From: Pelagibacterium sediminicola
Lineage (GTDB): Bacteria > Pseudomonadota > Alphaproteobacteria > Rhizobiales > Devosiaceae
Assembly: GCF_003390885.1 (NCBI RefSeq)
Contig: NZ_QMEL01000003.1
Location: 124,001 to 188,000, forward strand
DNA length: 64,000 bases
Direction of reading: 5' to 3'
Part shown: piece by piece, positions 26,745 to 35,394 of the stretch
How positions within the stretch are numbered: the first letter of the stretch is position 1
Layout of the letters: the number at the start of each line of letters is the position of its first letter
The notes under the pieces: generated by a model
Told to the model about the DNA's origin: nothing
Databases searched by the model: none
What the model saw: the letters and a program-made list of their open reading frames with translations, nothing else
Program-made: the position numbers and the translations under genes

Positions 26745-27872
26745 TCAGTTGCGGATCTGCAATCTGTCATTGCGGCCCTCGACGGCCAGCGCAGCTTCGA
26801 TCCCGGGCTCGGTCACATCACTGTCGCGCGCGCTGATACTGCGGAGCGTGGGAATCCCGGCCAGAAGCAGCATGCCAGCATCGGAAACACCAGTCTTGTT
26901 GAGAAAGATTACTTCGAGGGACAAGTCGGCCAGCGCTTCAAGTCCGGCATCGGTTACGCTGGTATCGGAGATCCACAGTGTGCGCAGCGATTCGTGGCCC
27001 GCGAACGCCGCAAGCCCGGCATCGGAAATATCGTTGCCATCGAGATAAAGCACCTGGAGATCGGGCAGGCTGGCAAGATCGGGCATGGCCGCATCCGTCA
27101 CATTGGTGCTCCAGATAAACAGCCGTTTCAGCGATGGGATGCCGGATAGTGTCGCAACGCTGTCATCGTCCATCTGTGTGCCGCGCGCCGAAATCTCTTC
27201 GAGATTGGACAGACCAATCAGATGGCTGAACCCGCTGCCGGTCACAGCAGTGCTGGTCAATCCAAGTGTTTTGAGCGTGGCGATCGTGCCCAACGGTTCG
27301 AAGGCCGCATCGGTTATGGCGGTCTGGGTCAGGCTGAGTTGCTCCAGTGCCGGGTGTCCGGCCAGGGCGGCAATGCCATCATCGGTCACCGCCGTGCTGT
27401 CGAGCGTGAGCGATCTGAGCGTTTCATGGGCCGCGATATGAGCAAGGGCGTCGTCGCCGATATTTCTGTTCAGCGCCAAGTCGAGCCTTCGTAGCCCTTC
27501 GATGTCCGACAGCGCGGCAATATGGGCGTCGGTCAGGTTTCCGCCGCGGAAACTGAGGCTCCAGAGATTTTCCACCCCGGCCAGGACTGCCAGCCCGTCT
27601 GGCGTAAGCGCATCGCCAGCGGCGAGTTCAAGGTGCCCGAGACGCGGCATTCGTGTCAGATGCCGCAGATCGGCGTCGGTGAAAGCCTCCAGGGCCTCAC
27701 GTGGGATCCGCAAGGATTGTATCTCCGCAAGCGCTTCAGCATCGATAGGTGCGTTGCGGAACTCCAGACCAAGCTCGTTCAGCCGCGCAATGGCCTCTTC
27801 ATCGGTTTGGGCGAAGGCCGGCGTACTGAATGCGAGTGCGGTCAGTCCAATGGCAAGGATCAGTTTTTTCAT
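26745..27872 (-). CDS. Secreted leucine-rich repeat protein
   Basis: 375-residue protein with a clear signal peptide (MKKLILAIGLTALAFS, cleavage after AFAQ) and then a run of LRR units of about 23-24 residues (for example LRSLTLDSTAVTDDGIAAL and LQVLYLDGNDISDAGLAAF) through to the C-terminus. There is no anchor or enzymatic domain, so it is probably a periplasmic or secreted protein-binding solenoid. It starts 23 nt after the TMEM43-protein stop and is likely its operon partner, placing it under the same 29-bp element (copy B). Confidence 0.85.
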   Translation of the reverse strand: MKKLILAIGLTALAFSTPAFAQTDEEAIARLNELGLEFRNAPIDAEALAEIQSLRIPREALEAFTDADLRHLTRMPRLGHLELAAGDALTPDGLAVLAGVENLWSLSFRGGNLTDAHIAALSDIEGLRRLDLALNRNIGDDALAHIAAHETLRSLTLDSTAVTDDGIAALAGHPALEQLSLTQTAITDAAFEPLGTIATLKTLGLTSTAVTGSGFSHLIGLSNLEEISARGTQMDDDSVATLSGIPSLKRLFIWSTNVTDAAMPDLASLPDLQVLYLDGNDISDAGLAAFAGHESLRTLWISDTSVTDAGLEALADLSLEVIFLNKTGVSDAGMLLLAGIPTLRSISARDSDVTEPGIEAALAVEGRNDRLQIRN

Positions 27873-27895
27873 GATGGGTTCCCCCTTTTGTCTCG

Positions 27896-29074
27896 TTATG
27901 TCGTGGCGACTTGCTCTTCCGGGGACCGCTTTTTGCGCTTGGCCAGCATCCTGATAGCCACGATCAATGCAGCCCCCGCGATGAAAATCAGTACGGCGGT
28001 CAGCGGCCGATAAAACAGCCAGGCGGAGCCGATGGTCAGCGTGCCAAGTGTGATCCCGGCAATGGTGGAGACCAGCCCGGTGCCCATGCCCACGATGCTG
28101 CCCAGAAACGGGATGACGCTTGCGACGACCGAGATCGGCCCCAGCATCAGAGAGAAACCGGTAATGAGCAGGACAAGGCCACAGGCGCGCAGAACCCAGG
28201 TCATGACGCTGTTGCTGCTGGCGGCTGAGTCGAACATTTCCTGTGCCGACAGATTGCCGGTGTCCACGATCAATAGGGAATCGCCAGCCTGTGTATTGTA
28301 GGCGGCAATGCCATTGTCCCGTTGCTGTCCAATAACGCTGATCGTACCAAGCGGGACGAGTTCATAGCGGATGCGATAATCACCGACCTGCGGCCGGGTG
28401 GGATTTGGGCCCAGATAGATTGCACCATCGACCACGCGGACATCACTGTCGTCACCCAACGCATCGCGCAGCGTCTCGATTTGCTCGGCGGCGATTGGGA
28501 AGGGTTGGGCACCGCCAACCCGATCAAGTACGGTGCGGCCAAGCGAAAAAGCCCCAAGTTCGGCGTTATCTAGGCTGAAGATTCTGCGTTCATAGATCAT
28601 TGCAGGATTTGTTCGATGATCCGCCGTATCCTCGAACCGTGACGAGTCGTGGTGGCGGTCAGACCAGTCCAGCCCATAGCTGTAGGTGGTCACGCGCGTT
28701 TCGCTGCCGCCGACATTCTGCTGGCTCTCGGTCTTTGATGTTTCAATCCATTGGAACATCTCCACGAACCGCACCAGCCTCACACCCTCGGCGGTTACTG
28801 CGAACTGGTCATCCGATATCGGCTGATCCGCGATGATAGGACCCGTCAGATGGATAAGTTGCCCTTCATAGGCTGGATCGATGGCTTCAGGCGTCAGCGA
28901 AACGACAAGGCCCGCGCCTTCATCGAGCGAACGCTGCGTCTGGACGGCGCGGCCTTCGTTCCAGAACAACCCGACGGTTATGCCGATCACCAGCAAAAAA
29001 CCGAAGCCAATCCCCGCGATTGAATTTTTTAGCCGGTCAAACCACGAAACTGTCGTTACTTTTTCCAATGTCAT
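27896..29074 (-). CDS. TMEM43-family membrane protein
   Basis: 392-residue protein of the TMEM43/LUMA family, present in some bacteria and in animals, with unclear function. One N-terminal helix (about residues 17-36, ending in FWNEGRAVQT, a family signature), a large periplasmic domain (40-290) and three or four C-terminal helices. Ends with a basic tail. The start ATG at 29074 is preceded by GGGGAAGAG. Copy B of the shared 29-bp element lies 75 nt upstream. The downstream gene is an LRR protein. Confidence 0.85.
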   Translation of the reverse strand: MTLEKVTTVSWFDRLKNSIAGIGFGFLLVIGITVGLFWNEGRAVQTQRSLDEGAGLVVSLTPEAIDPAYEGQLIHLTGPIIADQPISDDQFAVTAEGVRLVRFVEMFQWIETSKTESQQNVGGSETRVTTYSYGLDWSDRHHDSSRFEDTADHRTNPAMIYERRIFSLDNAELGAFSLGRTVLDRVGGAQPFPIAAEQIETLRDALGDDSDVRVVDGAIYLGPNPTRPQVGDYRIRYELVPLGTISVIGQQRDNGIAAYNTQAGDSLLIVDTGNLSAQEMFDSAASSNSVMTWVLRACGLVLLITGFSLMLGPISVVASVIPFLGSIVGMGTGLVSTIAGITLGTLTIGSAWLFYRPLTAVLIFIAGAALIVAIRMLAKRKKRSPEEQVATT

Positions 29075-29149
29075 GATCTCTTCCCCAAAGCGGCAGCAAC
29101 GCTTTTTCTCTGCAATTTGGCGTCAGGCTACCGCCAGTTTTCAGGGCGG

Positions 29150-29178
29150 TCGTGGGGAAGGCGGTTGGGGAATAAGCC
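29150..29178 (-). promoter_or_regulatory. Shared 29-bp upstream element, copy B
   Basis: Plus-strand reading: TCGTGGGGAA, GG, CGGTTGGGG, then AATAAGCC. It lies 75 nt upstream of the TMEM43-family gene, between it and the stop of the next upstream gene (29216), in the same orientation as copies A, C and D. Confidence 0.75.
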
Positions 29179-29215
29179 CGAAAGGAGGTGTTGCTTCGCG
29201 CTTGCCGGCGGCGCA

Positions 29216-29620
29216 TCAACCGGTTGCGGACACTGCTTCACGCGCTGCCGTCTTCCTGCTGGAAAAGATCACGACAGCGAACAACAGCACGCCAGCAAAG
29301 ACGACAAGTGACGAGACCGCGACCACCGGTTCGAGCGCGGGATTGCCCATCAGCATGAAATAGAGCGAGGGCATCATGACGACGACACCGAGCGTATAGA
29401 CGCCATACTGGATGCGGGCGAGCCGCGAGCGCGCCTTTTCAGGCTCGAATGCGAAATAGGTTCCGAACAGGGCCATGGTCACCCAGCCGAGCAGGTTGAT
29501 GTGCGCATGCGCGCCGGCGACGCTGTGATTTCCTGAAATCGACATGTGGATCCCCGCCGCGATACCGACGATCAGAAAGACGATTGCCGTCTTGAAATAA
29601 AGCTGTGCCAGTGCAGGCAT
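29216..29620 (-). CDS. Small heme-copper-oxidase-subunit-I-like membrane protein
   Basis: 134-residue inner-membrane protein with four helices. The segment AGAHAHINLLGWVTMALFGTYF closely resembles the start of subunit I of cbb3/NorB-type oxidases, but only about a quarter of that subunit is present and the copper/heme-copper His pairs of the active site are absent. Stand-alone proteins of this type occur in proteobacteria without a known role; heme binding by the HAH residues is possible. Start ATG at 29620. Monocistronic by spacing. Confidence 0.7.
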   Translation of the reverse strand: MPALAQLYFKTAIVFLIVGIAAGIHMSISGNHSVAGAHAHINLLGWVTMALFGTYFAFEPEKARSRLARIQYGVYTLGVVVMMPSLYFMLMGNPALEPVVAVSSLVVFAGVLLFAVVIFSSRKTAAREAVSATG

Positions 29621-29692
29621 TGATGTTTCCCTTCTTTATGGATTTCACGATCTGATATTCAGCGCCACGGTCTCGCGGCGGGATAGCTTCGA

Positions 29693-30142
29693 CTATTCGT
29701 CTTCCAGCGGTGGGCCGGTAAATTCGAGCGCGTGACGGCGGGCGCTTTCGACAACCCGCTCCATATCGTGCGGCAGGCCCAGCCCTTGCCTTCCCATTTC
29801 CTCGAAAAAGGCATCAAGGCCACCGGGTGTGGTCGTAACGAAATGGCGTGACCATTCCTCTCCCGCGATGCGGAACGTGTGTTCCCGCCCCTTTGGAATA
29901 TACGCGGTCTCACCTGGGCCGCGTATAAAGCGCGTACCCTCGAACCAGAACTCGATCCGTCCGGTCAGAATGATGAAGGTTTCGTCCTGATTGTGATGAA
30001 TATGGCGCGGTGGCCCGAAGCCGGGCGGCGATACGCAGTCGACGACCGATATTTCACCTTCGGTGTCCTCGCTCGAAAGGATGGTCTTATACCAGGCACC
30101 GATCCACTCGAACGCGCCTTCGCCCAGAACACGATATGGCAT
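29693..30142 (-). CDS. Cupin-domain protein
   Basis: 149-residue single-domain cupin. Motif 1 is PPRHIHHNQDETFIILTG (His, His, Glu metal ligands) at about residues 45-62, and motif 2 is GETAYIPKGREHTFRI near 80-95. Probable metal-dependent enzyme or sensor of a small molecule; substrate not evident. Start ATG at 30142 with GGAGGG 6 nt before it. Copy C of the shared element lies 79 nt upstream. Confidence 0.85.
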   Translation of the reverse strand: MPYRVLGEGAFEWIGAWYKTILSSEDTEGEISVVDCVSPPGFGPPRHIHHNQDETFIILTGRIEFWFEGTRFIRGPGETAYIPKGREHTFRIAGEEWSRHFVTTTPGGLDAFFEEMGRQGLGLPHDMERVVESARRHALEFTGPPLEDE

Positions 30143-30221
30143 TTTCGGTCCCTCCGGTCATCGAAACTGGCGGTTCGCGCCGCCAGCAACCGGAGCAATA
30201 AAGCCGAGTGTCACACCAATA

Positions 30222-30250
30222 TCTTGGGGAATGCGGTTGGGGTAAGAGCC
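30222..30250 (-). promoter_or_regulatory. Shared 29-bp upstream element, copy C
   Basis: Plus-strand reading: TCTTGGGGAA, TG, CGGTTGGGG, then TAAGAGCC. It lies between the GST stop (30307) and the cupin start (30142), 79 nt upstream of the latter, in the same orientation as the other copies. Confidence 0.75.
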
Positions 30251-30306
30251 CAAGCAAGCTGTATTCCAGTCCGATCTGCGGACGAACGATGAGGGCCGGG
30301 CTTAAT

Positions 30307-31107
30307 TCATATAAGCAGGCCCAGTTCCCGATCCGAGGCCGATACATCGTATTTTGCTGCTGGAGGCCAGGGACGCGCCGACCAGTGCGGCTCGAAGACA
30401 AAACTCGATCTCTGCCGGTCCGGTAAGAGTGCTCCATTTCCGGCCCCGAGCGCATAGTCGTAATAGAGCTTGACGATCTCTTCGCGGGAAACCTGCTGCG
30501 CCGCCGGATGAGCGAGACAGGCATCGCGCCATTTTCGCACCCGCGCATAGCGATCATCGTCGGGAAGTTCGAACCCTTCGTAATAATCAAGGAACCAAAA
30601 CCGCATGAACAGCGGCGTGAACACGGCTTCCGCCCACCCGAAACGGTCAAACAGGAATGTGCCGGACGGGCTGTGCTGCACCAGAAAGTCGTTCAGCTTT
30701 CCGTAATGGCCGAGCATGTCGGCCTCGAACTTGTTGCGGCGGTCGGGGTCACGGTTCATGACGAAAGTGTAGCCCGTGACGGTGAACGGCCCTTCCATGG
30801 CAACCATCATGTTCTCGACCGCCCGTTCATAAGGGCCTCTACGCGCGATCGGCGGATCGGCGAAAGTCTGCTCAAGGTATTGAAGGATGACGAGGCTCTC
30901 TTTGATGACCTTACCGTCCGGCGTGACGAGGATCGGCAGCGCGGTGGTGCCGCGCGTCAGATTGAGCAGCCACTGGGGACGTTTTTGGGTAATGTCGACC
31001 TTGTGAAACTCAACTTCCTCAACCAGCCCCTTGAGTTCGAGCAGGATTTCCAGGCGCTGCGAGAAGGGGCAGACAGGAATATGATACACCACAGTTTTTC
31101 CGGTCAT
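30307..31107 (-). CDS. Glutathione S-transferase family protein
   Basis: 266-residue cytoplasmic protein. The N-terminal thioredoxin fold has the active-site segment IPVCPFSQRLEILLELKG (about residues 7-24) and the cis-Pro region TALPILVTPDG; an all-helical C-terminal domain runs from about residue 90. The Cys-Pro-Phe-Ser start is nearer to omega/glutaredoxin-like GSTs than to Ser/Tyr classes. Start ATG at 31107 overlaps the stop of the AraC-type regulator gene (ATGA), so it is co-translated with it. Confidence 0.85.
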   Translation of the reverse strand: MTGKTVVYHIPVCPFSQRLEILLELKGLVEEVEFHKVDITQKRPQWLLNLTRGTTALPILVTPDGKVIKESLVILQYLEQTFADPPIARRGPYERAVENMMVAMEGPFTVTGYTFVMNRDPDRRNKFEADMLGHYGKLNDFLVQHSPSGTFLFDRFGWAEAVFTPLFMRFWFLDYYEGFELPDDDRYARVRKWRDACLAHPAAQQVSREEIVKLYYDYALGAGNGALLPDRQRSSFVFEPHWSARPWPPAAKYDVSASDRELGLLI

Positions 31108-32414
31108 CGCTGTTCGTCCTTTTTCTGCCTGCGCATATCCGCGGGCGTCTTGTGAAAACGGCGGCGGAAGGCGTGATGGAACCAGGAAATATCTCCGAAG
31201 CCGCAATCAAGCGCGATCGTCGCGATATTGACATGAGCCAGAGCAGAATCGGTCAACATATCCCTTGCCCGGTCGAGCCGGGAGTTCAGGAGATAGTCGG
31301 TGAAGTTCGTATTCTGTGCATAAAAGAGATCGCGAATCCGTCGCGGTGTCATGGCATGGCGTTTGGCCAGCCAGGCAAGCGAGATGTCGCAATCGTCCAG
31401 ATTAGCGGCAATATCTCCCGTGATCGCGGCAAACAGCTCCGCACGCGTCCGGTTGCCGCCCGGCGAAATCAGAAGCGGGCTCGTACCATCAAGTGCTTGA
31501 GCCTCCGCTTCGGTGGAATCGGGTTCGGTGTGCCGATCATGCAGGAGCAGAATCGCCGCCGGGCGCGGAGTGGCAAAATCAAGCGGCGTGATTTCGGGCG
31601 TCCAGGGCAGGACTTCGATTGACAGAGGGCGATGGCCACCGCCTCTGTTCCACACGATATCGCGGATTGCAGGCAAGTCGTGATGATTTCCGGCACAGGC
31701 GGCAACAGCGCGTTGCAACAGCCTGTTAGCCCTGCGGCTCCCGAGGCTGAACACAAGGTTTTGGACACGCAGGCCCACGCCACCCGCCAGTTGTGCCTCG
31801 CCGGCTTCGTCGGCAAAGAGAACACGCATGGCAGGATCGACAACGATCAAGCCAATGCGCGGCCTGTCCCTGAACGTCGAGAGCACGACGTTTTCCATCG
31901 CCAGGCGGTGCAGTCGCCCGTGAATGGCGACACCACGAATGAGATGGGGCGTCAGATGCGCGAACCGCTTCCGGGCGTCCTGGCCGAGTTCGTCCCTTGC
32001 GGCGGAGGTCTGCAACACGCAACTGGCAAAACGATATCTGCCAAGGCTGAGATTGACCGCCAACCGTTCGGCGCCCAGCCCCGACTGCGCCCAGAACTCA
32101 TTATGAAATGTACTTTTGTAAAAAAGCTCTCGACCCGTATCGTCAAGGCTGGTGATCCGGCCGACCGGTGCAGTAGCGGTTGCCTTGGAGGTTGGATCTT
32201 CGGCCCACCACCGTTCGTTATAGGCGGCGGTGACGGCAGGATCGGCACGCGGCGCCAGAACGGAGGATTGCCCGACAAGCTGATCCGCACGGACCAGCGC
32301 GGCGTTCTCCGCGCCACAGAAATCCGCCAGCCGACAGAGAAAATTGTTCCAGCCTTCCTCGCCGGTCGCGGCTGCATAGAGGCTGCCCACAACCTCAAGC
32401 GCCTCGCTATCCAA
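31104..32414 (-). CDS. AraC-family transcriptional regulator
   Basis: 436-residue regulator. The C-terminal AraC/XylS DNA-binding domain covers about residues 330-432 (WLAKRHAMTPRRIRDLFY as first HTH; IALDCGFGDISWFHHAFRRRF as second). The long N-terminal part (WNNFLCRLADFCGAENAAL near residue 25) resembles a GAF/LuxR-associated sensor region rather than a cupin arm. It is co-translated with a GST and divergent from a LysR regulator, 89 nt apart. It is a good candidate to bind the 29-bp element found upstream of nearby genes, because AraC proteins recognise direct repeats; that link is inference. Confidence 0.85.
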   Translation of the reverse strand: MDSEALEVVGSLYAAATGEEGWNNFLCRLADFCGAENAALVRADQLVGQSSVLAPRADPAVTAAYNERWWAEDPTSKATATAPVGRITSLDDTGRELFYKSTFHNEFWAQSGLGAERLAVNLSLGRYRFASCVLQTSAARDELGQDARKRFAHLTPHLIRGVAIHGRLHRLAMENVVLSTFRDRPRIGLIVVDPAMRVLFADEAGEAQLAGGVGLRVQNLVFSLGSRRANRLLQRAVAACAGNHHDLPAIRDIVWNRGGGHRPLSIEVLPWTPEITPLDFATPRPAAILLLHDRHTEPDSTEAEAQALDGTSPLLISPGGNRTRAELFAAITGDIAANLDDCDISLAWLAKRHAMTPRRIRDLFYAQNTNFTDYLLNSRLDRARDMLTDSALAHVNIATIALDCGFGDISWFHHAFRRRFHKTPADMRRQKKDEQR

Positions 32415-32503
32415 CGCCTGCCCCCTTTCAGTACGATGGCAAGACCATACAAGACAACAACTTCATCTTGAAATCAAATGAATGTATGGTCACTATCCGT
32501 AGC

Positions 32504-33460
32504 ATGAATTTCAATGCTTTGGATCTCAATCTCGTTCGTGTCTTCGATGCTCTGCTCAAGGAGCGCAGCGTGACCTTGGCCGGACAGCGGATCGGCCTTA
32601 GCCAGCCTGCGGTCAGTTCCGCCCTTGCGCGGTTGCGAACGTTGCTGGACGATCCGCTGTTCTTGCGCAACGGGCGGCAAATGCAGCCGACGGCAAAGGC
32701 AATCCAGGTGGGCACTTATGTGCAGTCCGCCATGGCGATGCTGGAGCAGGGATTGATTTCGCGCCTTCCCTTTGAGCCGTCGGCGATGAGCCGAAAGTTC
32801 AGAATGCTCGGCGCAGACTTTTTCTCGGTGCTGTTCATGCCGTCCTTGTCGGCGCGGCTTGCCACAATGACACCCGGTGTCGAACTGGGATTCCTGGATA
32901 ATGCAAGGGGCGACGCCCTGGAGCTACTGCAAAGCGGATTTGCGGACCTCGCTTTTGAGGAGGAAACCTACGCCCCCACCGGTCTTTCCGGCCAACCCCT
33001 GTTCCGCTCCGTCTTTGTCGTTGCTCTGCGCAAGGGACACCCGGCGCTTGAGGGCGCATCGTTATCTTCGGGCGATACACTGCCTCGCGAAATGTTCGAT
33101 GCGCTGAGCTTTGCCGTTTACTCCCAGGATGGCGGGGAAAGCGGCTGCGTGCTGGATGGAATGGGCACGCGGGGGGAGGATTTGCGCGTGTCGCTAACGC
33201 TTCCGCATTTCCATGCCGTGGCGATTGCCGCGCATACCGGAGATGTGGCGGCACTCATACCGTGTCAGTTTGCCGAAGCGGTCGCGGCCCGGCTTGATCT
33301 CGCCGTGTTCAGGCCGCCGATCGATCTCGGGCTACAGAAGATCGGGATGCACTGGCACCCGCGTCTCGACAGCCATCCCGAACATGCCTGGCTGCGGAAG
33401 CAGATTGCCGAGGTGATCGCGGAATTGGGGTTCGATGCGAGTTGTGATCGCTATCGGTGA
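32504..33460 (+). CDS. LysR-family transcriptional regulator
   Basis: 318-residue regulator with an N-terminal winged HTH (LDLNLVRVFDALLKERSV then AGQRIGLSQPAVSSALARLR, residues 5-60) and a C-terminal periplasmic-binding-fold effector domain of the NodD/NahR-like type. I chose ATG 32504 because LysR proteins start just before the FxALDLNL helix; an in-frame ATG at 32468 would add 12 residues. It is divergent from the AraC/GST operon. Effector unknown. Confidence 0.88.
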   Translation: MNFNALDLNLVRVFDALLKERSVTLAGQRIGLSQPAVSSALARLRTLLDDPLFLRNGRQMQPTAKAIQVGTYVQSAMAMLEQGLISRLPFEPSAMSRKFRMLGADFFSVLFMPSLSARLATMTPGVELGFLDNARGDALELLQSGFADLAFEEETYAPTGLSGQPLFRSVFVVALRKGHPALEGASLSSGDTLPREMFDALSFAVYSQDGGESGCVLDGMGTRGEDLRVSLTLPHFHAVAIAAHTGDVAALIPCQFAEAVAARLDLAVFRPPIDLGLQKIGMHWHPRLDSHPEHAWLRKQIAEVIAELGFDASCDRYR

Positions 33461-33484
33461 GGGGGAACAGGGCAAACTGCCGGA

Positions 33485-34099
33485 TCACGCCGCCCACCAC
33501 CATGTGCCAAGTGCAATGGACACCACCATTCCGCCCCGAAAGAGCGGCCACACGAACTGTTCCTTGCGTGGTAGTCTCATCATCAACCATGCCATGAGCC
33601 CAAGCATGGCTAGCCCCCCGATACTGAGAACGTAAGGCAGGCGCAAATCATAGGTCGTTACCCGCGTCGGCGATTCGTATCCGGGGCCGCCGAGCAGTCC
33701 CTCAAGCGCGGGAAAATCACCCAGATCGACCAGCGGGCGTTCTATGATTTCGAGTTCTACCGGCTTACCGAAAAGAACTGAGCGCCGGATGTTCACCGAC
33801 GCCCCGTCCATCGTCATCAGGCCCCGCAGCGCGCGATCATGGAGCGCCTTCGGTACATCGATGGTGAACGGGATTCCATCTTCGCCCGCCACGACAACGC
33901 GATGGACGGAGGCAAATGTTCGTGTTCGCGTCGCGAGGTTCGGCAAGATGGTTCGATGGGTATCGCGCCCGAGAATGGCGGCCTGTTCCGCATGGGTAGG
34001 CATCACGCGGGCGGCAAGATCGTAAAGAACGCCCGTTTCGAGGGTCACGAACACCCCGATCAGCGCTGTGACGGCGATGGTGCGTGTGGGCTCCTTCAT
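33485..34099 (-). CDS. Membrane protein of unknown function
   Basis: 204-residue protein. One N-terminal helix (about residues 7-25), a soluble domain of about 120 residues facing the periplasm, then two C-terminal helices (about 154-172 and 183-200). The soluble part ends with YESPTRVTTYDLRLPYVL before the helices, a layout reminiscent of the TMEM43-like protein nearby, but I cannot assign a family. Start ATG at 34099. Convergent with the LysR gene. Confidence 0.6.
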   Translation of the reverse strand: MKEPTRTIAVTALIGVFVTLETGVLYDLAARVMPTHAEQAAILGRDTHRTILPNLATRTRTFASVHRVVVAGEDGIPFTIDVPKALHDRALRGLMTMDGASVNIRRSVLFGKPVELEIIERPLVDLGDFPALEGLLGGPGYESPTRVTTYDLRLPYVLSIGGLAMLGLMAWLMMRLPRKEQFVWPLFRGGMVVSIALGTWWWAA

Positions 34100-34312
34100 T
34101 GACCGTTACTCATTGCGGCGGGGTTCAGCAGAAACGGTATTGACCCTTGATCCCGCCACGCTTCAGATAATTTCAAACACGGCTTCAAGTCGCCACGATT
34201 GTGCAATCCAGTCACATCTTTACCGGAATGAGCGCGCGGGCCGGAAGGTGCCATCCGACACAAGCCCGCGTGTCATGGTTCGGCTGTCGAGCACGCCGTC
34301 TACGAACAGGTA

Positions 34313-34753
34313 TCAGTGCTGATCGAGCAGTTCTGTCCCGGCAAAATAGATGTGTAGCTGATAGAGCGGGACCGGATTTGGTTCGATGCCCTCGGCCTTG
34401 AACTCAACATCGATATGGCTGATGGGAGGTGTCTCGATCCCCGGAAGCAGGGCAAGCCAATCCGTGCCGGCTTCGAAAGCTTCCATCGTGAACATGTATT
34501 CCACGCAGACCACATGCCCTTCGATCACGCAGTAAATCGGCCCTACAGGCAGATCGCCTTCGCGTGCCCAATGCGCACCCATATTTGGCACATGCGGACT
34601 GATCTGGACCGCGTCGGCAGCGACATCTTCAAGTAGCGGCAAGCCTTCGAGCGAGGTCGGCGCCTGATGCGCCAATGCCGGTGATGTCGCAAGACCGATC
34701 ATCAACCCCGCGCCTGCGATGAGACCAGCCAATAGTCCGTTCCTGTGTTTCAC
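34313..34753 (-). CDS. Secreted small protein, DUF5602-like
   Basis: 146-residue periplasmic protein: signal peptide (hydrophobic residues 6-24, cleavage after ALAH), then a single small domain with SPHVPNMGAHW, CVIEGHVVCVEYMFT and a C-terminal PVPLYQLHIYF strand. The NMGxHW pattern resembles DUF5602 proteins of unknown function. The GTG start at 34753 has GGAAGGAG 7 nt upstream. Copy D of the shared 29-bp element lies 62 nt before the start. Confidence 0.7.
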   Translation of the reverse strand: MKHRNGLLAGLIAGAGLMIGLATSPALAHQAPTSLEGLPLLEDVAADAVQISPHVPNMGAHWAREGDLPVGPIYCVIEGHVVCVEYMFTMEAFEAGTDWLALLPGIETPPISHIDVEFKAEGIEPNPVPLYQLHIYFAGTELLDQH

Positions 34754-34815
34754 GATATTCTCCTTCCCTGCGTCGATTATGGCGTTCTTGTTGTTATGCA
34801 GCAGGCCACATGCTG

Positions 34816-34844
34816 TCGTGGGGAAAGCGGTTGGGGGATGAGCC
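34816..34844 (-). promoter_or_regulatory. Shared 29-bp upstream element, copy D
   Basis: Plus-strand reading: TCGTGGGGAA, AG, CGGTTGGGG, then GATGAGCC. It lies 62 nt upstream of the DUF5602-like gene, in the same orientation as copies A-C. Confidence 0.75.
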
Positions 34845-35394
34845 CGGCGCCGCTAGGCATGGAGAATCGCGGTATAGGAAAAGTCCTATTTGCAAGAAGG
34901 GTGAGATATCCTCCTTGGCAGAACCGGTGATTTCCTGAGGACACCCAGTGCTAGTGCCGTCATCAGATCATCGCGTCAATCGCAGAGGCAGCGCTTACTG
35001 CCGAGTACCATCAGGGCGTGAAAGGCATACCGAATCTCCTCGTTGCGTTTGGCACCAAGGCAAGGATCGGCCCGACGTCTCCCCTGCATTCTCACCATGA
35101 TGCTGATCACCAGCCGCAGATATCTGGGTCATTGATCAGCCGGACGGAGCGGTGCCAACAATACGGCTACGGTTCTTGACGTCTCAGCCACCATGGGTTG
35201 AGATTCACGTTCGGAGCGGAGCAAAGGCGTCGAGGCCGATCGGCACCACCGACAACGGACTCGTTGATGGCGGAACTTTGGCCGCCCTTTCCGTGTCATG
35301 TTCAAGATCAAGTTGGATGTGATGGAAGAGCCAGCCCCCAGATTTGGAGGCTGCTGCCGGGCGATAGCGGCAGCGGTCCCTGATACGCTGTTGA

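Noticed and set aside
34846-35394. Several short frames in the gene-free stretch before the integrated element
   Set aside because: No ribosome sites, no domain signatures and frequent proline/arginine-rich translations; nothing supports a gene.
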